Shown here piece after piece: positions 6,768 through 14,271 of a DNA stretch of 15,708 nucleotides (position 1 is the stretch's first letter; every line of letters starts with the position of its first letter). The translations under genes were made by a program, and so were the position numbers. The stretch lies in contig CALGLM010000106.1 in NCBI GenBank assembly GCA_937930275.1, positions 1 to 15,708 on the forward strand, in the 5' to 3' direction. A model generated the notes under the pieces. That model was given only the letters and a program-made list of their open reading frames with translations. It searched no databases and was not told the origin of the DNA. This DNA is from an uncultured Ignavibacteria bacterium (GTDB taxonomy: Bacteria; Bacteroidota; Ignavibacteria; Ignavibacteriales; Melioribacteraceae).

Positions 6768-7311
6768 TCACTCCTCTATCCTTCTCCATCTTATAAAAAA
6801 TGATTGAAACATCACCTTAATTAAACTTTCTAATAATGTGAATGTCACAAAAACGTTTTCAAAATTTCCCGTTAAACAGCCCGCCGTATATTTATGGCAA
6901 TTGTTTGTAACCAAATTATACTCACGGTAATCACCTAATGTGCTTTTTGCATTTTTTGAGGCTTCTTTGCTAATAAAGATATTACCGTTAATGTCGCATG
7001 CCGCAAATGCCGAAACGCCCGTTCTTACTTCTGTGGAATTAATAAATTCGTATATGTTTATACTTCGTACTTCTCCGCTTCCTTTAAGTTCGGCAACATT
7101 TCCATCACCTAAATAAATGCCGGTATGTTCTGCAGCACTAAAAGCCAAACTACACATTAATATTGCACCCGGTTTTAAATTACTTAACGGGTGATCTTTT
7201 TTATAATATTTCGGATAAATTAAATCCGGTAAAGTAGGTGTAGAAAGTAAACTTAAACCACCGCCTATTAAACCACCGCTAATTAGTTTTTTTTGTAATA
7301 TCAGGTAACAT
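6768..7311 (-). CDS. LRAT-like (NlpC/P60 superfamily) protein, start uncertain
   Basis: The roughly 180-residue protein has the permuted papain fold of lecithin:retinol acyltransferase-like enzymes. It shows PGAIL, then the histidine motif EHTGIYLGDG, and about 75 residues later the cysteine motif NNCHKYTAG (the family's NC core). Known relatives move acyl groups from phospholipids or cleave amide bonds. A short Gly/Leu-rich N-terminal stretch and a hydrophobic segment near the C-terminus suggest membrane contact. The start is ambiguous. An ATG at 7311 with a good GAGGATTAT ribosome site leads into MLPDITKK but falls out of frame at a run of eight A's (7287-7294). The full frame is reached without a shift only from a TTG at 7322, preceded by GGAAG. 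A WYL-regulon palindrome lies 42 bases upstream. Confidence 0.75.
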
Positions 7312-7352
7312 ATAATCCTCAAATTTTTTCTTCCAAATTTAATACACCTACA

Positions 7353-7369
7353 ATATCATATAATGATAC
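7353..7369 (-). promoter_or_regulatory. Palindromic operator upstream of the LRAT-like gene
   Basis: The 17-bp inverted repeat ATATCA-TATAA-TGATAC lies in a 31-base block (7348-7378) that is 27 of 31 identical to the block around 11161-11177 in front of the MoxR gene. It lies 42 bases upstream of the ATG at 7311, where it would overlap the promoter (TATATGAT on the minus strand resembles a -10 box). The WYL regulator encoded next door is the obvious candidate to bind it. Confidence 0.65.
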
Positions 7370-7403
7370 ACTAAATTTAATTCTATAAAAATCGTCATTT
7401 TCA

Positions 7404-8375
7404 TTAGTTTTCCGTAGTTACGTACTTTTTGTTTGTTGCTTTTATTATATTAATCCAATATTCTCTTAATTCTTGAGGTTCTAATATTTCGGCACCCGCA
7501 TCATATTTTAATACTTTTCCGACCAGTTCTTCCGGCATACTATATGGGATTACAAATTCGGTAACTTTACCGCTTTGGTCAGTATATTCTTTTGTTTTTT
7601 GGTTGTTATGCCAAACTAAGTTTTTTACATAGTAGCTGCTCGGCTCGTAAAACTTAATTCTGGCTAATTTTATTTCTTTTGATTTTGCAATTCCAAAACT
7701 TTGATTTAAAATATTATCTACTTCTTTATGTTCTATTTTTTGTTCGAACGGTTTATCCGTTACTTCCATTCTGTCAATTCTTGAAATTGAAAACAACCTA
7801 ATTTCTTCCCTAACATAACAATATGCGGCTAAATACCATTTTGTACCGTAGCAAATAACTTTTAACGGTTCAATATACCTTTTGCTTAAATCTCGGTTTT
7901 TTGTAAAATAATAAATTAAAAGTTTTTTACGCTCGCTAAAACCAATAATAATTTTGTTTAATAAATTGAAATCAATTTTTTCGTAATCACTGTTTAAATA
8001 CAAAAAACTGTCACTAACTCCCAAATATTGAGAAGGCAATATTTCGTCAATTTTGGATATAATTATATTTCGGCTATATTCTGCTGTTAAAGGTAAATAA
8101 TTAGGATTTTTGGTAAGTCCCTTTGCCAAAATATAAAACAAAAAAAGTTGTTCGCCGGCAAAATTTAATAGTTTAAATTCTTGTTCGTAAGTATAACCCT
8201 TTAATTTTCGGTCATAAACAATAGGGGCATTAAGTCTATCTCGCATAGCTTCAATATCACGCTTTGCAGTAATTTCCGAAACTTCGTGCTCGTCAATAAT
8301 TTCTTGCACCGTTACTTTTTTACGAGTACGTATTCGGTGGTCAATAAAAAATATACGAGCTAACTGAGAAGCCAT
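7404..8375 (-). CDS. WYL-domain transcriptional regulator
   Basis: This 323-residue regulator has an N-terminal winged helix-turn-helix of the DeoR/HTH_11 type (about 5-60, VTVQEIIDEHEVSEITAKRD around the recognition helix). A WYL domain follows with EPLKVICYGTKWYLAAYC (W180-Y181-L182) and the downstream FSISRIDRM, then a WCX-like C-terminal extension. WYL proteins sense nucleic-acid or nucleotide ligands and often repress defence or stress operons (family knowledge). It lies between the metallopeptidase-vWA gene and the LRAT-like gene on the same strand. Matching palindromes lie in front of the latter and of the MoxR gene. The ATG is preceded by GGAG and overlaps the stop of a 15-codon upstream ORF (TAATG), so its translation is probably coupled to that ORF. 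Confidence 0.92.
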   Translation of the reverse strand: MASQLARIFFIDHRIRTRKKVTVQEIIDEHEVSEITAKRDIEAMRDRLNAPIVYDRKLKGYTYEQEFKLLNFAGEQLFLFYILAKGLTKNPNYLPLTAEYSRNIIISKIDEILPSQYLGVSDSFLYLNSDYEKIDFNLLNKIIIGFSERKKLLIYYFTKNRDLSKRYIEPLKVICYGTKWYLAAYCYVREEIRLFSISRIDRMEVTDKPFEQKIEHKEVDNILNQSFGIAKSKEIKLARIKFYEPSSYYVKNLVWHNNQKTKEYTDQSGKVTEFVIPYSMPEELVGKVLKYDAGAEILEPQELREYWINIIKATNKKYVTTEN

Positions 8376-8422
8376 TATTTAGGCTCCGTTAAAAATAATA
8401 CGGGAAACTTTGGTATCGCCAT
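8375..8422 (-). CDS. Leader ORF (15 codons) coupled to the WYL gene
   Basis: An ATG follows a near-perfect ribosome site (AAAGGAGGTAATCCG) and encodes MAIPKFPVLFLTEPK. Its TAA overlaps the ATG of the WYL gene as TAATG. The WYL gene's own ribosome site (CGGAG) is weaker and lies inside this ORF, so ribosomes finishing the leader would restart on the regulator. The peptide contains three prolines and no recognisable domain. It could act as a leader that tunes regulator expression, or simply be a spacer. Confidence 0.5.
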   Translation of the reverse strand: MAIPKFPVLFLTEPK

Positions 8423-8467
8423 CGGATTACCTCCTTTACTTTTTTCCTTCAAAATGTTAAATAACAC

Positions 8468-8498
8468 AATTACTTTATACAAATTATTTAAAGTAATT
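8468..8498 (-). promoter_or_regulatory. Inverted repeat between the metallopeptidase-vWA gene and the WYL gene
   Basis: AATTACTTTA (8468-8477) and TAAAGTAATT (8489-8498) form a perfect 10-bp inverted repeat with an 11-base spacer. It directly follows the stop of the metallopeptidase-vWA gene. On the minus strand a TTGACT (8504-8509) and TAATTT box spaced 17 bases overlap it, so it may be the operator and promoter of the WYL gene rather than a terminator: it lacks a T-tail. Its sequence differs from the TATCA/TGATA palindromes. Confidence 0.4.
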
Positions 8499-8505
8499 AA
8501 ATAAG

Positions 8506-9891
8506 TCAAGTTAAAAACCAAAAATTTTTAACATTTTTTATATTTTTTATATCATCTAATGAGTTTTTACTGTCTAAAAGAACAATAAACAGTTCGGCTT
8601 TGCATGTTTTATTAACAATGCCAAATTCCCCGTCCGAAATTATCAAAGCCTTTTTAATACCGTTTGCTTCAATATTTTCAAACACTTTTTCAATATCGGT
8701 GCCTCCCGTTTCAAATTTCCCTTTAACTAAATCATCAAGCGATACTTCGGTTACATAATCCGAAAACGAATAATATTTACCGCTGTATATATCTCTGAGT
8801 GCGTTAATTAGGTTCAATATCTTTGAATGATACGGTTTGGTTGATGCCGAAAAATCTATATAAATTGCAATATCTTTACTAAGGGAATAATCACCTACTG
8901 TATTATAAAACATCGGCATTAAACCTTTTGCCAATAAAACCGCCTCTTTTCTGCCTAAATTTGGCATTATAGTTTGCATAATTGTTTCGTTTATTGCACT
9001 AATGTTATTATTTTTGGTAAAAACAGCACTATTTATTGCATTTCTTAATATTGTTATGTTGTCTTTAATTGAATATTGTTTCTCGGTATCTAAAATAATG
9101 TTTTTTAGCTGTTCGGATTGTGATTTTACCGATTTTCCCGTTTTTAATAACTTATCCATTAACTCCGTTATTTCTTCGGGAATATCTTCTTCACCGTATT
9201 TACTATCCTTATTATCATTTTCTCTTTCTTTATTATTTTCTCCGTTCTTTTCATCTTCATTATTATACGGATTATTAAATATTTGCACCAAATATTCAAA
9301 TATTTCTTTAATGCCCAGCCCTTCCTTACTAAAATTTTTAAACCAAAATTCTGCTATCAATTTTTTCTTTTTCTCATCAAAATCTATTTGTTTAAGATCA
9401 TTAATAACCTTTTTTTCACTTAAAAACGGCGGAACGGTTAAAAAATAATACCCTTCTCTATCTTCGTTTTCCAAAAACTGAGTATAATTAATTTTGTTTG
9501 CTTTTTCAAATAATTGGATGGTATTTCTGTCATTAAGATTGTATAACAAAGAATTTATCTGACAATCTAATCCTATATTTCTTACATGGTCGTTAAATAC
9601 AGATAAAGACGACATAGATAAATGATCTAAGGCATAGTGAGCAATTTCGTGACAAATTAACCACAAAACGTCTTCGTCATCCAGTTCATAAGCAGCAATA
9701 AAATTTGTATTTACTATAATATCAAATTTTCCGTTTTGCATAATAATATTTGCAGATTCAATATCGGTATCAGCCGTAAAAGTTAAACTTCTTATATCAT
9801 TTCTTAAAATATCTAAAAACGGAATTAACTTTTGATTTTTAGTATATACTAATTCAATAAGTTTTTGTAAATATTCGTTATCGTTTGACAT
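8506..9891 (-). CDS. DUF2201-type metallopeptidase with C-terminal vWA domain
   Basis: The 461-residue protein fuses a zinc metallopeptidase-like N-terminus to a von Willebrand A domain, the known DUF2201_N plus VWA-like layout. The zinc motif is intact: H81-E82-IA-H85 within CHEIAHYALDH. An acidic, Asn/Lys/Glu-rich linker spans about 207-240. The vWA domain (about 340-461) has a complete metal-ion-dependent adhesion site: D346-F-S348-A-S350, T398 in TGGTD, and D420 in ISDGE. Such proteins are usually encoded with a MoxR AAA+ ATPase, and here the MoxR gene is immediately upstream (8-base gap). The ATG follows AGGAGTTAAT. The ATPase probably remodels or loads the vWA partner, as in RavA-ViaA; substrates are unknown. 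The HExxH could be catalytic or structural. Confidence 0.92.
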   Translation of the reverse strand: MSNDNEYLQKLIELVYTKNQKLIPFLDILRNDIRSLTFTADTDIESANIIMQNGKFDIIVNTNFIAAYELDDEDVLWLICHEIAHYALDHLSMSSLSVFNDHVRNIGLDCQINSLLYNLNDRNTIQLFEKANKINYTQFLENEDREGYYFLTVPPFLSEKKVINDLKQIDFDEKKKKLIAEFWFKNFSKEGLGIKEIFEYLVQIFNNPYNNEDEKNGENNKERENDNKDSKYGEEDIPEEITELMDKLLKTGKSVKSQSEQLKNIILDTEKQYSIKDNITILRNAINSAVFTKNNNISAINETIMQTIMPNLGRKEAVLLAKGLMPMFYNTVGDYSLSKDIAIYIDFSASTKPYHSKILNLINALRDIYSGKYYSFSDYVTEVSLDDLVKGKFETGGTDIEKVFENIEANGIKKALIISDGEFGIVNKTCKAELFIVLLDSKNSLDDIKNIKNVKNFWFLT

Positions 9892-9899
9892 ATTAACTC

Positions 9900-11111
9900 C
9901 TATTTATCCCTATCATATCTTGGTTTCCATTTATCATTCCCCTTTACAACCATTTCCCAAAATCCTTCGGTAAATAAATTAAAACCGTCTGCAAAAATAT
10001 CCTTAAATACCGAAGCATCACTTTGGTCATCATCATCATCGGAATTATTTATATTATTACCCAAATTTGAATTGTTTGAATAATTATGGGCTTTATTTTG
10101 TTTACCGCCGAATATGTTGTTAAAAATAAAATCGTCATCCGTTTTATTTTTGTTTTTATAATTTTCAAATATTGTATCATCCCCTTTTACATTTGCATTA
10201 TTAGATGTTGCAACTAATCCTTCTTTTAATATTTGAAGCTTAGGGTCGTTATCCGTAACAAGATAGTTCCAACTATTGTAAGCTGCATTTATAAAATTTT
10301 CGTTTACTTTTTTGGGAGTATAATTCCCCTCATAAATATCAATTGCGGTAAAAATACAAATACTTCTTTTTAACATTCCCGCTCTTCTGGGTGAAAATTG
10401 TAATCCCATTTTATTTATATTTTCGGTAAAATCTAATACATGTTTATCAATTTCTTTAACTAAATCCAAATTTAAATTTTCATATATCTTTTTAATATCA
10501 AATAACATTGTTTTTAAATTATTATTTTTATTCTTGATATTTTTTTTGTCTAAGTTAATTATTGCATCCAAATCGTTTCTATTAAATTCACTGGGCACAT
10601 TTATAATAAGTAAAAATCTATCTGCTAAAGCAGCATCAAGCGGATTTGCTCCTAAATATGTTAAAGGATTCATAGCAGCAATAATATATTTAAGATTGGG
10701 TATTTCTTTCCCCATTACCCTTCTTGAACGAATTATCTCAAGCCATTTATTTTGCATATTTGGGTTTGCACGCGATATTTCGTCAACCAAAATAAATCTT
10801 TTATTCCAAATTGTTAATGGAGAATTAATATAATCCATCTCCCCCTTTTGTAGCTTTTGTGGATCTGGGAAACCGATTAAATCTTCAAACATACTTTTAG
10901 CAGCATCGTAAGCGTTAAATTCTTTATCATATCCCGTTGTTTTAATATTTAATGCTTCTGCAAGTTTTTCGGCAAGCATAGTTTTACCAGTACCATGGTC
11001 GCCTACCAATAAAATCGGTTCTTCGGCAACTAATCCGGCTAATATCGGTTTACTAATATTGTTGTATCCGTAAATTCCCAAGTCATTTAATAAATCTGTA
11101 AACTTTTTCAT
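9900..11111 (-). CDS. MoxR-family AAA+ ATPase
   Basis: The MoxR-type ATPase core occupies roughly the first 310 residues. Motifs (numbered from the alternative ATG at 11123) are Walker A G41-DHGTGK-T48, Walker B ILVDE (D114-E115) followed by SRANP, sensor I AAMNP (N152) and the arginine-finger region LADRF (R169). After about 310 comes a long Asn/Asp/Lys-rich low-complexity tail with NNNSDDDDD-like stretches, ending in a conserved-looking FTEGFWEMVVKGNDKWKP segment that may contact the vWA partner. I prefer the start at 11111 (MKKFTDLL), which has AAGG 5 bases upstream; the in-frame ATG at 11123 has no ribosome site. It is the first gene of a two-gene unit with the metallopeptidase-vWA gene, and a WYL-regulon palindrome lies 50 bases upstream. 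Confidence 0.92.
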   Translation of the reverse strand: MKKFTDLLNDLGIYGYNNISKPILAGLVAEEPILLVGDHGTGKTMLAEKLAEALNIKTTGYDKEFNAYDAAKSMFEDLIGFPDPQKLQKGEMDYINSPLTIWNKRFILVDEISRANPNMQNKWLEIIRSRRVMGKEIPNLKYIIAAMNPLTYLGANPLDAALADRFLLIINVPSEFNRNDLDAIINLDKKNIKNKNNNLKTMLFDIKKIYENLNLDLVKEIDKHVLDFTENINKMGLQFSPRRAGMLKRSICIFTAIDIYEGNYTPKKVNENFINAAYNSWNYLVTDNDPKLQILKEGLVATSNNANVKGDDTIFENYKNKNKTDDDFIFNNIFGGKQNKAHNYSNNSNLGNNINNSDDDDDQSDASVFKDIFADGFNLFTEGFWEMVVKGNDKWKPRYDRDK

Positions 11112-11160
11112 ATACCTTTCCATAATTTAATTTTATTAAAACAAAATTAAACTTGCCACA

Positions 11161-11177
11161 GTATCATATAGTGATAC
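11161..11177 (-). promoter_or_regulatory. Palindromic operator upstream of the MoxR gene
   Basis: The inverted repeat GTATCA-TATAG-TGATAC has perfect 6-base half-sites. The surrounding 31-base block (11156-11186) is almost the same as that at 7348-7378. On the minus strand a TTGAAA (11190-11195) lies upstream and TATATGAT overlaps the palindrome, so a protein bound here would block or position RNA polymerase. Sharing by two separate transcription units, with a WYL regulator gene between them, is the main evidence for function. Confidence 0.68.
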
Positions 11178-11270
11178 ACTAATTTTATTTTCAATATTTA
11201 TTTATAATTATCAAAATATCTGGGATTAATGAAGACGTATTTTGTTAACACAAAATTTTAGAAGGCGACT

Positions 11271-11969
11271 TTAATTATTACAGGTTATCGTTCCGACTAT
11301 TTTTTTAATCAATTTATCAATCTGCCACATTGTATCGGCACTAAATGGAAGGATATTAGATTTCGCAATTTTAAATGATTTTGAGATAGCGTTAATTTTT
11401 CCCTCTAAATTTACTAATTGTTTTTCGGTTAATCCGGAAGTAATGCTTCTGGTAATAGGTTCTATTTTATCACAAAAATTAAGACCTAAAATAAGTTTAC
11501 TTTTATCCATTTCTAAGTTGTTTATGGTGTTAATATCAATTGAATACTCGCGTGTATCAGCTCGTAATAAATATAAGATGCAGTCAGATTTTTCCAACAT
11601 CTGTTTATACCATTCTAAATACTTTTCATCTATTTTACTGTTTTGCCCGATACCCGGAAAATCCGCAATTGAAAAATAATAATTATTATTTGAATCAATT
11701 AGCCAATCGGCACATTGCATTTTTAAAGTTGTGGAATCTATCGCAGAAGTTTCAAAAACATCCTTACCAATTATTTTATTTAGTAACGTGGACTTTCCAT
11801 ATCCTGTTTTTCCCAATATTACACATTGCATATCATAAGTAGTAGTACCATTTTTATTCCATTTACGGTGCTCTTTTTTAATATCTTTATAATATCGAAT
11901 ATTATTAATTTCATTCCACTTCTCAATTAGTTCGTAAATATGGGCACTATGTTTTATTGAAATTTCCAC
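11271..11969 (-). CDS. Era-like small GTPase, soluble member of a three-GTPase array
   Basis: This 232-residue protein has P-loop GTPase motifs: G1 GKTGYGKST (53-61), G3 DFPGIG (103-108), G4 as NFCDKIEP (in place of the usual N/TKxD) and G5 FSA near the C-terminus. It has an N-terminal helical extension of about 45 residues and lacks the glycine-zipper tail of its two upstream paralogues. GTG is the start, preceded by AAAGGAGATTGT. It begins 10 bases after the stop of the CFI-box GTPase, so it is in the same operon. It is closest in motif style to the E. coli YfjP/YeeP group of Era-like GTPases, whose function is poorly known. It is the last gene of the block; the next palindrome and MoxR gene start a new unit. 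Confidence 0.88.
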   Translation of the reverse strand: MEISIKHSAHIYELIEKWNEINNIRYYKDIKKEHRKWNKNGTTTYDMQCVILGKTGYGKSTLLNKIIGKDVFETSAIDSTTLKMQCADWLIDSNNNYYFSIADFPGIGQNSKIDEKYLEWYKQMLEKSDCILYLLRADTREYSIDINTINNLEMDKSKLILGLNFCDKIEPITRSITSGLTEKQLVNLEGKINAISKSFKIAKSNILPFSADTMWQIDKLIKKIVGTITCNN

Positions 11970-11979
11970 ACAATCTCCT

Positions 11980-13170
11980 TTAATAATTAATTAGTTTTTT
12001 AACCATTTTAGAATATAATTTATATGTTTTATAGTTTTTACCGTTTTCAACAAATTTAATGCAACGTGCTATATATTTATTATAAATGTCATTATATATT
12101 TCGTTACTGTTAGATAATGAATTTAGCTTTGATACTATATTGGGAGCAATTGTATAATACCTCTTAATTACTCTTTTACCTTGTTTCTGTTTACTTAACC
12201 AATTATCTCTAAAATTTCTAAGTACATTCAATTCATAACAATTGGGATCTTTACCTAAGGCAACAACGGTTGCGGTTGTAATAAAACAAAAATTATCTTT
12301 AACCCACGAAACACCTGCTCCAATTGCACCTCCTATTGCTGCGCCTACCGGTCCCCCAACTAACATACCAATACTTGCTCCAACCGCTGCAGATCCTAAT
12401 ACCTTACTTACTGTTGATTCTTTAACATAATGTCTTGTTTCGTTATCTATATATTCGGGTCTAATATTTCTTACTACCGAAACCAATTTTTCTTTAGGTA
12501 AAGCATGTACTATTTCTTTTACTAAATTTACTAAATTATACTTCTCGTTTGCCGAAACAGCAATTATTTTAGACATGGGTACATTAAAATATTTACTTAC
12601 TGCTTCAATTTTCTTTTGAATATTTTCGGATTGAGTTTTACCCGGTTTATTATTTTTTTCATCCCATTCTCTAAAGGGTTCAATTTTATCAATTTGGTTT
12701 AATACAAAAAATAGCGGTTTACCTTGCTTAATGTGGGGCTTTACAATGTTTTTATAAAATGTTTCATCTGCCGTAAATGCCCTATCATCTGCTTTTAATA
12801 GCCATAAAACTAAATCCAATTCCGGTAATAAATTATTGTATAATTCTGCATATTCTTCGTCACGTTTTGAATTTTCTCCCACACCCGGAACGTCTAACAA
12901 GGTAATATTTTTATTCCCTGATAAACTTAATAAGACTTCTTGCGGATTTCTTGTGCAGGATTCAACATCATTAACCTTACAAATGTCTTTTCCAAATAAT
13001 GCATTAGTCAAGCTCGATTTGCCAACGCCTGTTTTGCCAAAAAACCCTATTTTAGGTTTATAATTTTTAATAGTATTTAACCTATTTAATATATTAGTTT
13101 TTTCTTTTTCGTCAACTATAATTCCTTCTTTTTCTAATGCTTCAAATAAATTGTTCATTTCGGTTTTCAT
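11980..13170 (-). CDS. Era-like GTPase with glycine-zipper and CFI-box C-terminus
   Basis: The 396-residue protein has three parts. The GTPase domain carries G1 GKTGVGKS (45-52), the CTRNPQE stretch at 72-78, G3 DVPGVG (93-98), G4 NQIDKIEP (158-165) and G5 SA (206-207). A hydrophobic Gly/Ala-rich segment at about 256-290 (GASIGMLVGGPVGAAIGGAI) is a glycine zipper likely to insert in or cross a membrane. It ends with a CFI-box module starting at C295 (CFITTATV), then LRNFRDNWL and YYTIAP, matching the CFI-box-CTERM domain seen at the end of many unrelated proteins. The start is ATG after AGGAGATTTTAAA. It follows its paralogue with a 24-base gap, and the two are clearly a tandem duplication. 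The role of the CFI-box is not established. Confidence 0.9.
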   Translation of the reverse strand: MKTEMNNLFEALEKEGIIVDEKEKTNILNRLNTIKNYKPKIGFFGKTGVGKSSLTNALFGKDICKVNDVESCTRNPQEVLLSLSGNKNITLLDVPGVGENSKRDEEYAELYNNLLPELDLVLWLLKADDRAFTADETFYKNIVKPHIKQGKPLFFVLNQIDKIEPFREWDEKNNKPGKTQSENIQKKIEAVSKYFNVPMSKIIAVSANEKYNLVNLVKEIVHALPKEKLVSVVRNIRPEYIDNETRHYVKESTVSKVLGSAAVGASIGMLVGGPVGAAIGGAIGAGVSWVKDNFCFITTATVVALGKDPNCYELNVLRNFRDNWLSKQKQGKRVIKRYYTIAPNIVSKLNSLSNSNEIYNDIYNKYIARCIKFVENGKNYKTYKLYSKMVKKLINY

Positions 13171-13194
13171 TTTAAAATCTCCTATTTGTTTTTA

Positions 13195-14085
13195 TTAAGA
13201 AAATATACTATCAATTATACCCATTACAAAACCTGATACAGCGCCCACAATTGCTCCCCAAACACCGCTGCTTTTGTAACCAATAACTGCGCCTGATATT
13301 ACACCCATCACAACATTTTTCACAGTATTTGATTTTGCTTTAATTAATGTATCGTTGCTAACCAATTCATTATTTATTTTTTTTACAAATGTATATTGTC
13401 TATCTTCGGGTAATGCAAATACCATTTCGTCCACCAACTTATTCAAATTATATTTTTCTGTTGTTGATATCGGTATTATTCGAGAAAACGGTGTATCAAA
13501 AAATCTTGCAACCTCTTTCATTTTATTATCTAAATTAATTGATTGTTTGAATCCTGGTTTATTGCTTTCAATATCCCATTCTCTAATCGGTTCTATTTTA
13601 TCTGATTGGTTTATTACAAATAAAAGAGGTTTGCCTTGTACTAAATGAGGTTTAACTATATTTTTATAAAATAATTCGTCTGCCGTAAATGCTCTATCAT
13701 CTGCTTTTATTAACCATAATATTAAATCTAATTCCGGTAATAGTTGTTGATATAAATCCGAATACTCTTTATCCCGTAAATTATTTTCTCCAACACCCGG
13801 AACGTCAAGTAACAATATCTTTTTATCTCTCGATATATTCATTAAAACTTCTTGCGGATTTCTTGTGCATGCCTGCACGTCATTAATTTCACACACATCT
13901 TCACCAATAAGTGCGTTTACTAAACTCGATTTACCTACACCGGTTTTTCCCAAAATACCAATTTTGGGCGTATAATTTTTTAATTCCTCAAGTTTTGTAA
14001 TAATTCTATTTGCTTGAGCTGCATCTAAATTAATATTATTTTCTTTTAAGTCAGTAAAAAATTTTGTTTTTATGTTATTATTCAA
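13195..14085 (-). CDS. Era-like GTPase with glycine-zipper tail (paralogue)
   Basis: From the preferred TTG start at 14085 (AAAGGAG 6 bases upstream) the protein has 296 residues: MNNNIKTKFF, then the GTPase domain with G1 GKTGVGKS (46-53), CTRNPQE (73-79), G3 DVPGVG (94-99), G4 NQSDKIEP (159-166) and a divergent G5 (ISTTEK). It ends in a Gly-rich hydrophobic segment (about 255-296) and lacks the CFI-box of its neighbour. The open frame extends to another TTG at 14145, but that start has no ribosome site and would add a Lys/Asn-rich piece with no counterpart in the paralogue. The chosen start overlaps the TGA of a 25-codon upstream ORF. The two GTPases are similar over their whole G domain, so they may heterodimerise. 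Confidence 0.9.
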   Translation of the reverse strand: MNNNIKTKFFTDLKENNINLDAAQANRIITKLEELKNYTPKIGILGKTGVGKSSLVNALIGEDVCEINDVQACTRNPQEVLMNISRDKKILLLDVPGVGENNLRDKEYSDLYQQLLPELDLILWLIKADDRAFTADELFYKNIVKPHLVQGKPLLFVINQSDKIEPIREWDIESNKPGFKQSINLDNKMKEVARFFDTPFSRIIPISTTEKYNLNKLVDEMVFALPEDRQYTFVKKINNELVSNDTLIKAKSNTVKNVVMGVISGAVIGYKSSGVWGAIVGAVSGFVMGIIDSIFS

Positions 14086-14159
14086 TTTATTCTCCTTTGT
14101 TTTTTTGTTTTTAATATAAGAGTAATTATTTTTAATTTTTTCCAAAAGTTTAATTTCAT
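14082..14159 (-). CDS. Possible 25-codon leader ORF before the GTPase
   Basis: An ATG at 14159 opens a 25-codon frame encoding a very basic peptide (MKLNFWKKLKIITLILKTKK region). Its TGA overlaps the TTG start of the GTPase gene (TTGA). The ribosome site of the GTPase lies inside it. Its own ribosome site is poor, so it may be chance. The overlap repeats the arrangement seen at the WYL gene and at 14271. Confidence 0.3.
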   Translation of the reverse strand: MKLNFWKKLKIITLILKTKKQRRIN

Positions 14160-14202
14160 TTTTAACTTACTCACATAGTTCAGCGTCTTCTGTTCAACAA
14201 TA

Positions 14203-14271
14203 TTATTTATCTTTATCTAACGGTAAACTTGTTATATAAATTACTATTACAACTAATATTATAAGTATCAT
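14203..14271 (-). CDS. 22-residue single-span membrane peptide
   Basis: The ATG overlaps the TAA of the preceding membrane-protein gene (TAATG) and has GGAGAAGG directly upstream, within the last codons of that gene. The peptide starts MILIILVVIVIYI, a run of 13 residues that is hydrophobic apart from one Tyr, and ends SLPLDKDK. It looks like a short transmembrane or toxin-like peptide. Its position in the GTPase operon and the coupled start favour a real gene; chance is still possible. Confidence 0.5.
   Translation of the reverse strand: MILIILVVIVIYITSLPLDKDK

Noticed and set aside
9002..9448. 148-codon plus-strand ORF
   Set aside because: It is antisense to the metallopeptidase-vWA gene with intact motifs. 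Its Ser/Leu/Phe-rich composition is the mirror of a Lys/Glu/Asn-rich linker.
11239..11256. Terminator after the last GTPase
   Set aside because: A 7-bp hairpin (ATTTTGT/ACAAAAT) is present but the minus strand has no T-tract after it. It is too weak to call in this base composition.
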